Notes under the pieces: generated by a model
The model's database searches: none
What the model saw: the letters and a program-made list of their open reading frames with translations, nothing else
Told to the model about the DNA's origin: nothing
From: Halorussus salinus
GTDB lineage: Archaea; Halobacteriota; Halobacteria; Halobacteriales; Haladaptataceae
NCBI RefSeq assembly: GCF_004765815.2
Contig: NZ_ML974127.1
Coordinates: forward strand, 1,032,927-1,096,926
Length of the DNA stretch: 64,000 nucleotides
Direction of reading: 5' to 3'
Shown: positions 33,949 to 43,212 of the stretch, one piece after another
Layout: the number at the start of each line of letters is the position of its first letter
How positions within the stretch are numbered: position 1 is the first letter of the stretch
Translations under genes and position numbers: made by a program

Positions 33949-34275
33949 ATGACCGAGCGCGAACTGGCCGAGCGACTGGGAGCGGCCGACGTGGGCGACC
34001 GCGTGAGAGTTGACCTCGCGGACGGTACCTCTTTCGAGGGACCGGCGAGTCCCATCGACTACGTGCCCGACGAGTCGCTCCGCGTCGAAGTCCGGCCCGA
34101 GGGCGGAACGACCGAACGGTACGAGTTGAGCGCCGATTACGACGGAGCGTGGAGTGACCTATCGGTCCGACACGTGGACATCGCCGACGGGGACGCGGAG
34201 TGGGAGTCGCTGGGGTCCGTCGAGCGCGTCGAGGTCCGGGGGGACGACGACGAGTGGGAGTGGGGTCCTTCGTAG
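33949..34275 (+). CDS. haloarchaeal protein of unknown function
   Basis: A 108-residue acidic protein, predicted all-beta (VGDRVRVDLADGTSFEGPASPIDYVPDESLRVEV), a plan like small Sm-like or barrel domains though I cannot assign a family. It ends in a Trp/Glu/Asp tail (DDEWEWGPS). It is followed by a 168-base gap leading to the tRNA-Ser gene. Confidence 0.65.
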   Translation: MTERELAERLGAADVGDRVRVDLADGTSFEGPASPIDYVPDESLRVEVRPEGGTTERYELSADYDGAWSDLSVRHVDIADGDAEWESLGSVERVEVRGDDDEWEWGPS

Positions 34276-34351
34276 CGACGGCGGAGCGAGAATCGCACCG
34301 CGAGCGTTCCAGCGAGGAGTGAGACGCCGGGACGAGGAGCCCGCGTTTCGT

Positions 34352-34366
34352 TGTATTTATATATGG
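34352..34366 (+). promoter_or_regulatory. TATA box upstream of tRNA-Ser and the rps13 operon
   Basis: TTGTATTTATATATG is a strong A/T box in otherwise GC-rich DNA. It lies about 80 bases before the tRNA, so the primary transcript would carry a 50-60 base leader and could read through the tRNA into the ribosomal protein genes. Confidence 0.55.
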
Positions 34367-34443
34367 CCGCCCAGTACGTTGAGTTGCAAACCTGTAGGGG
34401 CGCCGGGTCCCGAGTCCGAGAGGGCGACAGTGAATGCAAGCGT

Positions 34444-34528
34444 GTCGAGGTAGCCTAGTCTGGCCCACGGCGCAGGGTTGCTAACTCTGTGGCGTCAAGC
34501 CTCGAGGGTTCGAATCCCTCCCTCGACG
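34444..34528 (+). tRNA. tRNA-Ser (GCT)
   Basis: The cloverleaf folds by eye: acceptor GTCGAGG with CCTCGAC, D arm GCCTAGTCTGGCCCACGGC, anticodon stem CAGGG/CTCTG with loop TTGCTAA (anticodon GCT), a long variable arm GGC-GTCAA-GCC as expected of class II serine tRNA, and T arm GAGGG-TTCGAAT-CCCTC. Discriminator G; CCA is not encoded. It sits 18 bases before rps13, so it is probably cut from a common transcript. Confidence 0.95.
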
Positions 34529-34546
34529 CTTTCCAGTATCCAAACC

Positions 34547-35062
34547 ATGAGTACGGAAGAACCACAGGAGGAAGACGAGGACCTCCGCTATTTCGTCCGC
34601 ATCGGGCAAACCGACCTCGATGGGACGAAGTCCGTCGAACGATCCCTGAGCGAACTGAACGGGATCGGTCGCCGAGCGGCGCGGATCATCGCCGATAAAT
34701 CCGGCGTAGACCGTACGGCGACGTTCGGACGCCTCGAAGACGACGAGATCGACTCGGTCGTCGAGGCCGTCGAGAACTTCGCCGACGAGGTCCCTGAATG
34801 GCTCGCGAACCACCGCAACGAGTACTTCTCCGGCGAGACGACCCACCAGACGGGCAACGATTTGAACATGACCCGTCGGCAGGACATCAACCGGATGAAG
34901 ATGATCGACTCGTACAAGGGCGTCCGCCACAAGCGTGGCCAGAAAGTCCGCGGTCAGCGCACCCGTTCGACGGGGCGTACCGAGGGCACCATCGGCGTCA
35001 ACGTCGAGGAGATCAAAGAAGAGCAGGCCGCCGAGGCCGAAGAAGAGGGTGGTGAAGAATAA
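34547..35062 (+). CDS. rps13: 30S ribosomal protein S13
   Basis: A 171-residue small-subunit head protein contacting the 50S subunit and tRNA. Landmarks: [31 protein letters not shown], and the basic tail [30 protein letters not shown]. An acidic N-terminal ([12 protein letters not shown]) and C-terminal ([10 protein letters not shown]) extension is a halophilic feature. First gene of the archaeal S13-S4-S11-rpoD string; its last base is shared with the S4 start. Confidence 0.97.
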   Translation: MSTEEPQEEDEDLRYFVRIGQTDLDGTKSVERSLSELNGIGRRAARIIADKSGVDRTATFGRLEDDEIDSVVEAVENFADEVPEWLANHRNEYFSGETTHQTGNDLNMTRRQDINRMKMIDSYKGVRHKRGQKVRGQRTRSTGRTEGTIGVNVEEIKEEQAAEAEEEGGEE

Positions 35063-35586
35063 TGGCGCTCGGACAGAACACCAAGTTCTACGAGACGCCG
35101 AACCACCCGTATCAGGGCGAGCGTATCTCCGAGGAGCGCAGTCTCCTCGACCGCTACGGCCTGCAGAACAAAGAAGAACTCTGGCGCGCCCAGTCGAAGC
35201 TTCGTGGCTACCGCCGCGAGGCCCGGAACATCCTCGCGCAGCGAGCGCAGGGTGACACCGAGGCGATGGAAGGCGAAGAGTTCGTCACGGCGCTCCAGCG
35301 AATCGGCGTCCTCGACGAGGGCGACGAGCTGGACGACGTGCTGCTGCTGGACGTGACCGACGTGCTGGAGCGCCGTCTCCAGACGGTCGCCTACCGCAAG
35401 GGTCTGGGCAACACGCCGAATCAGGCCCGGCAGTTCGTCGTCCACGGACACGTCACCGTGGACGGCCAACGCGTGCAGGCTCCCTCGTACAAGGTCGAAG
35501 TGGCCGAGGAGTCCACGGTCCAGTTCGAGGAGAACAGTCCGCTGTCGGACGAACTCCACCCCGAACGAGCGGAGGGTAACGAATGA
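35062..35586 (+). CDS. rps4: 30S ribosomal protein S4
   Basis: A 174-residue primary rRNA-binding protein. It has the S4 domain ([40 protein letters not shown]) and the archaeal/eukaryotic S9e-like N-terminus ([34 protein letters not shown]). The start overlaps the rps13 stop (TAATG) and the end overlaps rps11 (ATGA), showing tight translational coupling. Confidence 0.97.
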   Translation: MALGQNTKFYETPNHPYQGERISEERSLLDRYGLQNKEELWRAQSKLRGYRREARNILAQRAQGDTEAMEGEEFVTALQRIGVLDEGDELDDVLLLDVTDVLERRLQTVAYRKGLGNTPNQARQFVVHGHVTVDGQRVQAPSYKVEVAEESTVQFEENSPLSDELHPERAEGNE

Positions 35587-35975
35587 GCGCAAACGACGAC
35601 GAGAAATGGGGCGTAGCCCACGTTCACGCATCGTTCAACAACACCATCATCACGGTCACCGACCTGACCGGTGCCGAGACCATCGCCAAGAGTAGTGGCG
35701 GGACGGTCGTCAAGCAGAACCGCGACGAGTCCTCGCCGTACGCCGCGATGCAGATGGCCGAGACGGTCGCGGAAGAGGTCAAGGCCGCTGGCATCGACGG
35801 CGTCCACGTCAACGTGCGCGGTCCCGGTGGCAATCTCCAGCAGAACCCCGGACCGGGCGCGCAGGCGACCATCCGCGCGCTCGCACGCGCCGGACTCGAA
35901 ATCGGTCGCATCGAAGACGTGACCCCGATTCCCCACGACGGCACCCGTGCCCCCAAGGGCAAGAGTGGATTCTAA
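35583..35975 (+). CDS. rps11: 30S ribosomal protein S11
   Basis: A 130-residue platform protein. Landmarks: [55 protein letters not shown] and the C-terminal [20 protein letters not shown]. Overlaps rps4 by four bases and is three bases from rpoD. Confidence 0.97.
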   Translation: MSANDDEKWGVAHVHASFNNTIITVTDLTGAETIAKSSGGTVVKQNRDESSPYAAMQMAETVAEEVKAAGIDGVHVNVRGPGGNLQQNPGPGAQATIRALARAGLEIGRIEDVTPIPHDGTRAPKGKSGF

Positions 35976-35978
35976 CCC

Positions 35979-36728
35979 ATGACAGAAGACTACGAGGTTG
36001 AGTTCATCGAACGAGGCGACCGCCAGTCGCGGTTCCTCGTTCGAGGCGTGACCCCGGCGTTCGCGAACGGGATTCGCCGCGCCATCGTCGCGGACGTGCC
36101 GACGCTGTCTATCGACACGGTCCGGATGGTCGAGAACTCGTCGGTGATGTTCGACGAGCAGATCGGTCTGCGGCTCGGTCTCGTCCCCCTCAGCACGCCG
36201 CTCGGCGAGTTCGAGGAGGGCGACACCGTCACGCTCAGCCTCGATGTCTCGGGTCCGGGGACCGCCTATTCGGGCGACCTCGTGAGTTCCGACGGGATGG
36301 TCCAACCGGCCGACGACAACGTCCCCATCATCGACCTGAAGGACGACCAACGGCTCGAACTCGAAGCCGACGCCGTCCTCTCGACGGGGAAGGACCACGC
36401 CAAACATCAGGGCGGCGTGGCCGTCGGCTACCGACACCTCCAGCGCGTGGAGGTCGTCGGCGACCGCGACGAGTACGACGAGGAGGAACAGACCCGAATC
36501 CTCCGCGGCGTCATCGAAGACGACGGCGAACTCGTCTCGACTGCGGAGTTCGACCACGACCTCACGAACCGGTACCCCGGCAAGGAGATCGAGGTCCACG
36601 ACGTGGACAACGCGTTCGTCTTCCACGTCGAGACCGACGGGTCGCTGTCCATCGACGAACTCGTGACGGAAGCGGCCGCTTCGATTAGCGACCGCGCGGA
36701 CGAACTCGAAGAAGCTGTACAACTGTAG
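35979..36728 (+). CDS. rpoD: RNA polymerase subunit D (Rpo3)
   Basis: A 249-residue assembly subunit, homologous to bacterial alpha N-terminal domain and eukaryotic RPB3. The N-terminal dimerisation part is clear ([32 protein letters not shown]). No cysteine occurs anywhere in the protein, so the ferredoxin-like Fe-S clusters found in many archaeal D subunits cannot form here. The insert domain is replaced by an acidic region ([23 protein letters not shown]). It is followed by a gap with a stem-loop and the tRNA-Leu gene. Confidence 0.96.
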   Translation: MTEDYEVEFIERGDRQSRFLVRGVTPAFANGIRRAIVADVPTLSIDTVRMVENSSVMFDEQIGLRLGLVPLSTPLGEFEEGDTVTLSLDVSGPGTAYSGDLVSSDGMVQPADDNVPIIDLKDDQRLELEADAVLSTGKDHAKHQGGVAVGYRHLQRVEVVGDRDEYDEEEQTRILRGVIEDDGELVSTAEFDHDLTNRYPGKEIEVHDVDNAFVFHVETDGSLSIDELVTEAAASISDRADELEEAVQL

Positions 36729-36770
36729 AACCATGCAAGGCACTTCAGACCACCGTTCGGTGTTCTCCCG

Positions 36771-36801
36771 TCCCGGCAAGCGACGCAATCGCAAGCCGGG
36801 A
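36771..36801 (+). other. long stem-loop between rpoD and tRNA-Leu
   Basis: TCCCGGC (36771-36777) pairs with GCCGGGA (36795-36801), and inside it GCGA pairs with TCGC around a CGCAA loop. It sits 42 bases after the rpoD stop in the 161-base gap before tRNA-Leu. It may be a terminator, an RNA-processing signal or part of a small RNA; no T-run follows, so simple termination is doubtful. Confidence 0.5.
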
Positions 36802-36889
36802 GCGCGATTCGGAAGTCAGACCGAAAGTGGTTTGAAGGGCCACCCACAACACACTGTTGCCCGCGACGGGCTGCACGTGTGTTCTACGT

Positions 36890-36974
36890 GCAGGGATAGC
36901 CAAGTCAGGCCAACGGCGCAGCGTTCAGGGCGCTGTCTCGTAGGAGTCCGCAGGTTCAAATCCTGCTCCCTGCA
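36890..36974 (+). tRNA. tRNA-Leu (CAG)
   Basis: Acceptor GCAGGGA with TCCCTGC, D arm GCCAAGTCAGGCCAACGGC, anticodon stem CAGCG/CGCTG with loop TTCAGGG (anticodon CAG), long variable arm, T arm GCAGG-TTCAAAT-CCTGC, discriminator A. CCA is not encoded. It lies between rpoD and rpl18e, 33 bases before the latter, splitting the ribosomal string in two. Confidence 0.95.
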
Positions 36975-37007
36975 CTGCAATTTTCATTCCCATCAGGAGG
37001 AAGTATT

Positions 37008-37361
37008 ATGAGCAAGACGAATCCGAGGCTCACTAGTCTCATCGCTGATCTGAAGTCGGAGTCCCGCGATTCGGACGCCGACGTGTGGAGTACTGTCGCG
37101 GACCGCCTCGAGAAGCCCCGGAGCACTTACGCGGAAGTCAACCTCGGTCGCATCGAGCGATACGCCGAGGAGGACGAGACCGTCATCGTGCCCGGCAAGG
37201 TTCTCGGGAGTGGAGTCCTGCAGAAGACCGTCACCGTCGCCGCCGTGGACTTCTCGTCCACCGCGGAGACGAAGATTCAGCAAGCAGACGGTGAGGCTCT
37301 CGAACTCGAACAGGCGATAGAACAGAACCCCGAGGGCTCGAACGTACGGGTGATCCGATGA
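37008..37361 (+). CDS. rpl18e: 50S ribosomal protein L18e
   Basis: A 117-residue archaeal/eukaryotic-type large-subunit protein ([47 protein letters not shown]). A strong Shine-Dalgarno AGGAGG (36995-37000) precedes the ATG by seven bases, unusual in this region where most starts are coupled or leaderless; it fits initiation on a message freed by cutting out the tRNA. The end overlaps rpl13 by four bases. Confidence 0.96.
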   Translation: MSKTNPRLTSLIADLKSESRDSDADVWSTVADRLEKPRSTYAEVNLGRIERYAEEDETVIVPGKVLGSGVLQKTVTVAAVDFSSTAETKIQQADGEALELEQAIEQNPEGSNVRVIR

Positions 37362-37795
37362 GTCTCGCAGAATTCGACGCAGATGTCGTAGTGGACGCCC
37401 GCGACTGCATCCTCGGTCGCGTGGCGAGTCAGGTCGCACAGCGTGCCCTCGACGGCGAGCGCGTCGCGGTGGTCAACGCCGAGGACGCGGTCATCACGGG
37501 TAGCGAAGAAGACGTGATGGCGAAGTACGAGAAGCGCGCCGAGTTGGGTTCGGACAGCGGTCCGTACTACCCCAAGCGCCCCGACATGATCTTCAAGCGG
37601 ACCATCCGCGGGATGGTCCCCTACAAGCAAGACCGCGGTCGGGAAGCCTTCGAGAACGTCCGCGTCTACGTGGGCAACCCCCACGACGATGACGGAGAGG
37701 TTCTTGAGGGCACCTCGCTGGACCGACTCTCGAACATTCGATTCGTCCAGTTGGGCGAAATCAGCAAGAATCTGGGTGCTAACGTCACATGGTAA
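37358..37795 (+). CDS. rpl13: 50S ribosomal protein L13
   Basis: A 145-residue protein with the L13 signatures [33 protein letters not shown] and the [28 protein letters not shown] block. Coupled to L18e upstream, and its last seven bases overlap rps9. Confidence 0.97.
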   Translation: MSLAEFDADVVVDARDCILGRVASQVAQRALDGERVAVVNAEDAVITGSEEDVMAKYEKRAELGSDSGPYYPKRPDMIFKRTIRGMVPYKQDRGREAFENVRVYVGNPHDDDGEVLEGTSLDRLSNIRFVQLGEISKNLGANVTW

Positions 37796-38187
37796 CCAAC
37801 ACGAGTGGCAAGAAGAAGACGGCCATCGCCCGCGCCACCGTCACGGAAGGCGAGGGGCGAGTGCGAATCAACTCCCAGCCGGTCGAGCTGGTCGAACCGG
37901 AGACGGCGCAACTGAAGATGCTGGAACCGTTCCGCATCGCTGGCGACGAACTGCGCGACGGCGTGGACTTGGAAGTCTCGGTGCAGGGCGGCGGCATCAG
38001 CGGACAGGCCGACGCGGTCCGCACCGCCATCGCGCGCGGTCTGGTGCAGTACACCAACGACGCCGAGTTGCGAGACGCGTTCATCGAGTTCGACCGGTCG
38101 CTGCTGGTCAACGACTCGCGGCGTTCCGAACCCAAGAAGTGGGGCGGCCCCGGCGCTCGCGCCCGCTACCAGAAATCCTACCGCTAA
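37789..38187 (+). CDS. rps9: 30S ribosomal protein S9
   Basis: A 132-residue protein whose C-terminal tail reaches the decoding site: landmarks [42 protein letters not shown] and the conserved basic end [17 protein letters not shown]. It starts within the L13 coding end. Confidence 0.97.
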   Translation: MVTNTSGKKKTAIARATVTEGEGRVRINSQPVELVEPETAQLKMLEPFRIAGDELRDGVDLEVSVQGGGISGQADAVRTAIARGLVQYTNDAELRDAFIEFDRSLLVNDSRRSEPKKWGGPGARARYQKSYR

Positions 38188-38234
38188 TCACCATGACAGG
38201 AAACCCGCGGTCCACGACGGAGACACGTTAACCC

Positions 38235-38435
38235 ATGATGGTACCAGTCCGCTGTTTCACGTGCGGTAAGGTCGTCGGGGAGTACTGGGAGGAGTTCAAA
38301 GCACGGTCGGCGACGAAAGAGGGTGACGAGGACCCGGAGAAGGTCCTCGACGAACTCGGCGTCGAGCGACAGTGCTGTCGTCGGATGCTCGTCTCGCACA
38401 AGGACCTCGTCGATATCGTCGCTCCCTACCAGTAA
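38235..38435 (+). CDS. rpoN: RNA polymerase subunit N (Rpo10)
   Basis: A 66-residue zinc subunit equivalent to RPB10. The zinc ligands are CFTC (7 and 10) and CC (47-48) in ERQCCRRML, and the C-terminus [13 protein letters not shown] is typical. ATG 38235 is followed at once by another ATG, either of which could be used. The stop overlaps the rpoK start by one base. Confidence 0.96.
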   Translation: MMVPVRCFTCGKVVGEYWEEFKARSATKEGDEDPEKVLDELGVERQCCRRMLVSHKDLVDIVAPYQ

Positions 38436-38614
38436 TGGCTCAGCAACGCTACTCCCGCTACGAGAAGGCTCGCATCATCGGGGCGCGCGCCCTGCAAGTG
38501 TCGTACGGCGCGCCCGTGCTGACCGACACCGAGGAGACCGAGCCGATACTCATCGCGGCCGACGAGTACGACGCTGGCGTCCTGCCGTTCACCGTCCGAC
38601 GAGGTGAGAAATGA
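38435..38614 (+). CDS. rpoK: RNA polymerase subunit K (Rpo6)
   Basis: A 59-residue subunit equivalent to the core of RPB6/omega. It has the signature [24 protein letters not shown] and the later [21 protein letters not shown]. The ATG at 38435 shares a base with the rpoN stop (TAATG). The end overlaps eno by four bases. Confidence 0.95.
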   Translation: MAQQRYSRYEKARIIGARALQVSYGAPVLTDTEETEPILIAADEYDAGVLPFTVRRGEK

Positions 38615-39822
38615 CGCTCGTCAGCGAGGTCCGTCTGCGACAGATTCTCGACTCCCGAGGTAATCGGACCGTCGAGGCCGATGTCGTCACCGAGAGCGGT
38701 GGCTTCGGCCGCGCGGCGGCCCCGAGCGGCGCTTCGACCGGCGAGTACGAGGCCATCGAACTCGACCCGAGCGAAGCCATCGCCAGCGCCCGCGAACACG
38801 CCGTTCCGCGGCTGGAGGGCAAGGTCTTCGTCGGCGACCAGCGCGACGTGGACCGCACGCTTCGCGCGGCCGACGGCACGGACGACTTCTCGGAAATCGG
38901 TGCGAACAGTGCGGTCGCCATCAGCATGGCCGCCTCGAAGGCCGCGGCCGACGTGACCGGCGCACCGCTCTACCAGCACCTCGGCGGCGCGTTCCGGGGC
39001 GAACAGTTCCCGACGCCGCTCGGTAACGTCATCGGCGGTGGCGAACACGCCGCGGACGCGACCGCGATTCAGGAGTTCCTCGCGGCACCCGTCGGCGCGC
39101 CCAACGTCCAAGACGCGGTGTTCGCCAACGCGGCGGTCCACCAGGAGGTCCACGACCTGCTGGCCGAGCGCGACATCGCCGCCGGAAAAGGCGACGAAGG
39201 CGCGTGGGCACCCTCTATCGAGGACGACGAGGCGTTCGAGCTGATGGCCGAGGCGACCGACGCGGTGTCGGACGAGTTCGGCTTCGACATCAAGTTCGGT
39301 CTCGACGTGGCCGGTGCGGAGATGTACGACGACGACGAGGACGAGTACGTCTACCGCGAGACGACTCGCTCGACCGACGAGCAGATCGAGTACATCGCCG
39401 ACCTCGTGGACGAGTACGACCTCGCGTACGTCGAGGACCCCCTCGACGAGGACGACTACTCGGGCTTCGCCGAACTGACCGAGAAAGTCGGCGACCGGAC
39501 GCTCGTCTGCGGCGACGACTTGTTCGTCACCAACGTCGAGCGACTGGAGACCGGCATCGAGCAGGACGCTGGCAACTCCATCTTGGTCAAGCCCAACCAG
39601 ATCGGCACCCTCAGCGACGCCGTGGACGCCGTGGAACTCGCGGTCGAGAACGGCTACCAGCCGGTCATCTCCCACCGGAGCGGAGAGACCGAGGACACGA
39701 CCATCGCACACCTCGCCGTGGCGACCGGTGCCCCGTACATCAAGACGGGCGCGGTCGGCGGCGAGCGAACCGCCAAGCTCAACGAACTCATTCGTATCGA
39801 GCAAAACGTATCACGACTATGA
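38611..39822 (+). CDS. eno: enolase
   Basis: Converts 2-phosphoglycerate to phosphoenolpyruvate in the lower glycolytic/gluconeogenic path. The 403 residues show [16 protein letters not shown] at the start, [16 protein letters not shown], the metal-binding Asp/Glu residues in [19 protein letters not shown] and GDDLFVTN, the catalytic Lys in [10 protein letters not shown] and SHRSGETED. Its place between rpoK and rps2 is the conserved archaeal arrangement. The stop overlaps the rps2 ATG (ATGA). Confidence 0.97.
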   Translation: MTLVSEVRLRQILDSRGNRTVEADVVTESGGFGRAAAPSGASTGEYEAIELDPSEAIASAREHAVPRLEGKVFVGDQRDVDRTLRAADGTDDFSEIGANSAVAISMAASKAAADVTGAPLYQHLGGAFRGEQFPTPLGNVIGGGEHAADATAIQEFLAAPVGAPNVQDAVFANAAVHQEVHDLLAERDIAAGKGDEGAWAPSIEDDEAFELMAEATDAVSDEFGFDIKFGLDVAGAEMYDDDEDEYVYRETTRSTDEQIEYIADLVDEYDLAYVEDPLDEDDYSGFAELTEKVGDRTLVCGDDLFVTNVERLETGIEQDAGNSILVKPNQIGTLSDAVDAVELAVENGYQPVISHRSGETEDTTIAHLAVATGAPYIKTGAVGGERTAKLNELIRIEQNVSRL

Positions 39823-40601
39823 GCGAAAACGACCCCGAACAGGTAGACGACGAAGGCCTCGACGCCGCGGAATCGGAGATCGACCCCGAACCCGAGGGCG
39901 AATCCGGTGCGGAACCGTCGGTCGAACCCGACGAGGACGTTGCGGCCGAGGCTGACGACGACGAAACGACCGAAGACGAGGGACCGAACCTCGACGAGAA
40001 CGTCATGGAGAACCAAGAGGAGGCCGACCTCCTCATCCCCGTTGAGGATTATCTGGGCGCTGGCGTCCACATCGGGACCCAGCAGAAGACCCAAGACATG
40101 GAGCGGTTCATCCACCGCGTCCGGACCGACGGACTGTACGTCCTCGACGTGTCGAAGACCGACGGCCGTATCCGCACGGCCGCGGACTTCCTGTCGAACT
40201 ACAGTCCCGAGCAAATTCTGGTCACCTCCTCGCGCCAGTACGGCCGCTTCCCCGCCGAGAAGTTCGCGGACGCGGTCGGCGCGCGCGCCCGAACCGGCCG
40301 GTTCATCCCCGGCACGCTGACCAACCCCAAGTACGACGGCTACATCGAGCCGGACGTGCTGGTCGTCACCGACCCCATCGGCGACGCCCAAGCGGTCAAG
40401 GAGGCCATCACGGTGGGCATCCCGGTCATCGCGATGTGCGACTCCAACAACAACACCAGCAACGTGGACCTCGTGGTCCCGACGAACAACAAGGGTCGCA
40501 AGGCGCTGTCGGTCGTCTACTGGCTGCTGGCCAACGAGACGCTCGACCGCCGCGGAGCCGAACCCGCCTACTCGCTCGACGACTTCGAGAGCGAGATTTA
40601 A
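39819..40601 (+). CDS. rps2: 30S ribosomal protein S2
   Basis: A 260-residue protein. The archaeal S2 core starts near residue 70 ([24 protein letters not shown]) and includes [48 protein letters not shown] and [21 protein letters not shown]. The first 65 or so residues are an almost purely acidic extension, a halophile trait. Last gene of the string; coupled to eno by four bases. Confidence 0.96.
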   Translation: MSENDPEQVDDEGLDAAESEIDPEPEGESGAEPSVEPDEDVAAEADDDETTEDEGPNLDENVMENQEEADLLIPVEDYLGAGVHIGTQQKTQDMERFIHRVRTDGLYVLDVSKTDGRIRTAADFLSNYSPEQILVTSSRQYGRFPAEKFADAVGARARTGRFIPGTLTNPKYDGYIEPDVLVVTDPIGDAQAVKEAITVGIPVIAMCDSNNNTSNVDLVVPTNNKGRKALSVVYWLLANETLDRRGAEPAYSLDDFESEI

Positions 40602-40704
40602 GTTCGCTGGATTTTCACGCTTTCCGTTCGCGAGACGGGCTTTTCTGCCGACCATCGTCCCAAGAGCGCCACGCTATCCGTCCTCGCGTTCGGCCAGTGC
40701 GCCG

Positions 40705-40914
40705 CTATCGCTCTCGGGGGTCCATCACGTAGTAGACTACCGTGAGTGCGAAACCGGCTCCAAACGCACCGGCGACTGCGAACTCACCGAGGAGACCGCC
40801 GACGAGCATGTACGTGACGAAGGCGACGAGGCCCGTCACGACCGCGTACGTGGCCCGCGAGAGACTCCTCGTCCACCCGTCGAGTCGCCGATACCAGCGT
40901 CGTAACCGAGTCAC
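40705..40914 (-). CDS. small two-helix membrane protein
   Basis: A 69-residue protein: basic start (VTRLRRWYRRLDGWTRSLSR) then two hydrophobic helices (about 21-40 and 44-63) ending MDPRER. I use the GTG at 40914; a TTG 45 bases upstream would add a basic stretch with odd codon use. No family recognised. It stands alone between rps2 (convergent) and meaB. Confidence 0.5.
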   Translation of the reverse strand: MTRLRRWYRRLDGWTRSLSRATYAVVTGLVAFVTYMLVGGLLGEFAVAGAFGAGFALTVVYYVMDPRER

Positions 40915-41025
40915 GTGCCGTCGTACGGACGGCGCGTGCTTAGTTCTGCGGTGATGCAATCGACAATCGAACCGGTGGTCGATGCGAGTCTCGGAAAAGA
41001 GATTCGACGGAAACGAGGAGAACGA

Positions 41026-42102
41026 CTACTCTTCGAGGCAGTCTTCGAGCGGGTCGATAATATCGTCGGCGACCGAGTAGGGGTCGGTCTCGCGTTCGAG
41101 GACCTGCTGGGCGAACGCCTCGATGCCGCCCCGGCGCTCGATTTCGTCCTCCAACAGCGTCCCCACGTCGTCGCGCAGGAGATTGCGAATCTCCTCGGCG
41201 TAGCGCATCCGGGCCTTCTCTTCGAGGAGTCCCGACGCGTCGAGGTAGTCGGCGTGGTCCGCGAGCGTCCCGACTAACTCCTCGACGCCCTCGCCGTCCT
41301 TGGCGACGGTCTCCACGATTTGAGGTTCCCAGCTCTGGGTCTCCTCGTCGCTCTCGCCATCGTCGTCGGACTCCGCGTCGGTGTCCGCGCCGTGACCGCT
41401 GGTCGCGCCAGCGCCGTGGTGGCCGGTCGCGAGGCTGGCGGTGTTGTCCTGTTGCATGTGGACCATCTCGCGCAACTCTTGGACCGTGCGGTCCGCGCCG
41501 TCGAGGTCGGCTTTGTTGACGACGAACACGTCGGCGATTTCGAGGATGCCCGCCTTGAGCATCTGCACGTCGTCGCCGCTCCCCGGCGGGACCAGCACCG
41601 CGACCGTGTCTGCGGACTTCACGATGTCTATCTCGTTCTGGCCAGCGCCGACCGTCTCGATGATGATCTTGTCCTTGCCGAACGCGTCGAGGGCCTTCAC
41701 CGCGTCCGTGGTCGCGGTCGAGAGGCCGCCGAGCGTCCCGCGGGCGGACATCGACCGGAAGAACACGTCCATGTCACCGACGTTGCTCGCCATCCTGATG
41801 CGGTCTCCGAGGACCGCGCCCCCCGTGAACGGCGACGAGGGGTCGACCGCGATGACGCCGACCGTCTCGCCGCGCTCGCGGTAGTAGTTGGCCATCTTGT
41901 CCACGAGCGTCGATTTGCCAGCGCCGGGGCTTCCGGTGATGCCGATTACCTCGGCGTCGCCGGTGTGCTGGTGAAGCCGGGAGACGAGGTTTCGATAGCC
42001 CGGCGCGCGGTTCTCGATTTTGGTGATGGTGCGGGCCAGCGCGCGGTGTTTGCCCGCCAGTAACTCCTCGACTAGCTCGGCGTGGTCGGGTTCGGCGCTC
42101 AT
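41026..42102 (-). CDS. meaB: methylmalonyl-CoA mutase-associated GTPase MeaB
   Basis: G3E-family GTPase that protects and reactivates B12-dependent methylmalonyl-CoA mutase. The 358 residues show Walker A GSPGAGKST (about 54-62), VIAVDPSSPFTGGA, ETVGAGQNEIDI and the guanine motif NKAD. After NKAD there is an insert of about 35 residues, His/Gly then Asp/Glu-rich (GHHGAGATSGHGADTDAESD), which standard MeaB lacks. The start overlaps the mutase B12-subunit gene by four bases. The large mutase subunit is not in the window. Confidence 0.92.
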   Translation of the reverse strand: MSAEPDHAELVEELLAGKHRALARTITKIENRAPGYRNLVSRLHQHTGDAEVIGITGSPGAGKSTLVDKMANYYRERGETVGVIAVDPSSPFTGGAVLGDRIRMASNVGDMDVFFRSMSARGTLGGLSTATTDAVKALDAFGKDKIIIETVGAGQNEIDIVKSADTVAVLVPPGSGDDVQMLKAGILEIADVFVVNKADLDGADRTVQELREMVHMQQDNTASLATGHHGAGATSGHGADTDAESDDDGESDEETQSWEPQIVETVAKDGEGVEELVGTLADHADYLDASGLLEEKARMRYAEEIRNLLRDDVGTLLEDEIERRGGIEAFAQQVLERETDPYSVADDIIDPLEDCLEE

Positions 42103-42515
42103 CGCTCGGGAGCGTTCTCGCGGACGAACTCGATGGTCTCCTCCATCGGCGTGCCGGGACCGAACACCTCGGCGACGCCCAACTCCTTGAGTTCCGCTTT
42201 GTCGTCGTCGGGCACGACTCCGCCGACGAGGACGAGGGTGTCCTCGAAGGCGTCGTACTCTTTCAGCCCCTCGATAATCTTGGGGACGAGGGTGTTGTGG
42301 GCGCCCGAGAGGATGGAGATACCGAGGACGTTCACGTCCTCTTGGACCGCGGCCTGTACGATTTCGTCGGGGGCGTTGTGGAGCCCCGAGTAGATGACCT
42401 CGAATCCGGCGTCGCGGAACGCCCGCGCGATGACGTGCGCGCCGCGGTCGTGACCGTCGAGTCCGACTTTGGCGACGAGACAGCGAATCGACTGCTGTTC
42501 CGAATCTGCGCTCAT
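42099..42515 (-). CDS. methylmalonyl-CoA mutase small subunit (B12-binding domain)
   Basis: A 138-residue cobalamin-binding protein of the kind that forms the separate small subunit of archaeal methylmalonyl-CoA mutase. The B12 motif is DGHDRG (His is the lower cobalt ligand), followed by GLHNAPDEIV, SILSGAHNTLVPKI and LVLVGGVVPDDD. ATG 42515 is used rather than a TTG three codons earlier. Coupled to meaB, which makes its role in the propionyl-CoA/methylmalonyl-CoA path firm. Confidence 0.9.
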   Translation of the reverse strand: MSADSEQQSIRCLVAKVGLDGHDRGAHVIARAFRDAGFEVIYSGLHNAPDEIVQAAVQEDVNVLGISILSGAHNTLVPKIIEGLKEYDAFEDTLVLVGGVVPDDDKAELKELGVAEVFGPGTPMEETIEFVRENAPER

Positions 42516-42840
42516 GGGTGTCAATTCTTGCCGTCAGACTTTGACCCTTACGGAAACCTCACTGAAAGTTCATTTGGGTTCGTGAAAGCGTGGTTGTCGC
42601 CGTGGGCGGAACCGTCGTCCGAAACGGATACGGCGCGAATTCCCATGTCGGTCGCGGTGCCGTGCGGCGACTCCTGTTTGTCGGCGAGAGTCCGCCGTGC
42701 GGCCGCAGTGGTGAGTAGTGGCACCCGTTTACGCTTCGGTCGTAGAATCTCGGCGACGTTCGAACTCTTCGAGACCGATACACCGACCGCTACCCGGTCG
42801 GACGCGAAAGAAAAATCCAGTGCTGAATCGAGATGCCGAT
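42516..42840. other. intergenic gap without a gene; possible repeat piece
   Basis: A 325-base gap upstream of the mutase subunit and downstream of rpl12. I find no gene, and no convincing T-rich terminator. At 42652-42675 the sequence TCGCGGTGC-CGTGCGGCGACTCCT matches 60121-60149 except for a 5-base gap and one change, so it may be a relic of the same dispersed element. Confidence 0.4.
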
Positions 42841-43191
42841 TTAACCGAAGAGTTCGCCGAGGCCTTCGCCGTCTGCCTCGTCGTCGTCGTCGCCGCCTTC
42901 GTCTGCGTCGGCCTCTTCCTCTTCGTCGTCGTCGCCGCCTTCCTCGTCGGCGGACTCCTCGTCGGCACCGCCCTCTGCGGCAGCGCCGCCCGCGGCGGCT
43001 CCGCCAGCGGGCACGGCCGCGGCCTGCTCGACGGCGTCGTCGATGTCGACATCCTCGAGCGCGGCGACGAGCGCCTTGACGCGGGACTCCTCGACATCGA
43101 CGCCAGCGGCGTCGAGTACGTTAGTGAGGTTCTCTTCGTTGATCTCTTCGCCCGATTCGTTCAGGATGAGTGCAGCGTAAACGTATTCCAT
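42841..43191 (-). CDS. rpl12: 50S ribosomal protein P1 (L12-type stalk protein)
   Basis: A 116-residue stalk protein binding as dimers to L10. The N-terminal dimerisation domain ([42 protein letters not shown] split over helices) is followed by an Ala/Gly hinge, a very acidic stretch and the C-terminal GLGELFG tail that recruits translation factors. No strong Shine-Dalgarno is seen. Third gene of the rpl1-rpl10-rpl12 operon. Confidence 0.96.
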   Translation of the reverse strand: MEYVYAALILNESGEEINEENLTNVLDAAGVDVEESRVKALVAALEDVDIDDAVEQAAAVPAGGAAAGGAAAEGGADEESADEEGGDDDEEEEADADEGGDDDDEADGEGLGELFG

Positions 43192-43212
43192 TGTTAGTAG
43201 TTTGGTGGTTGG

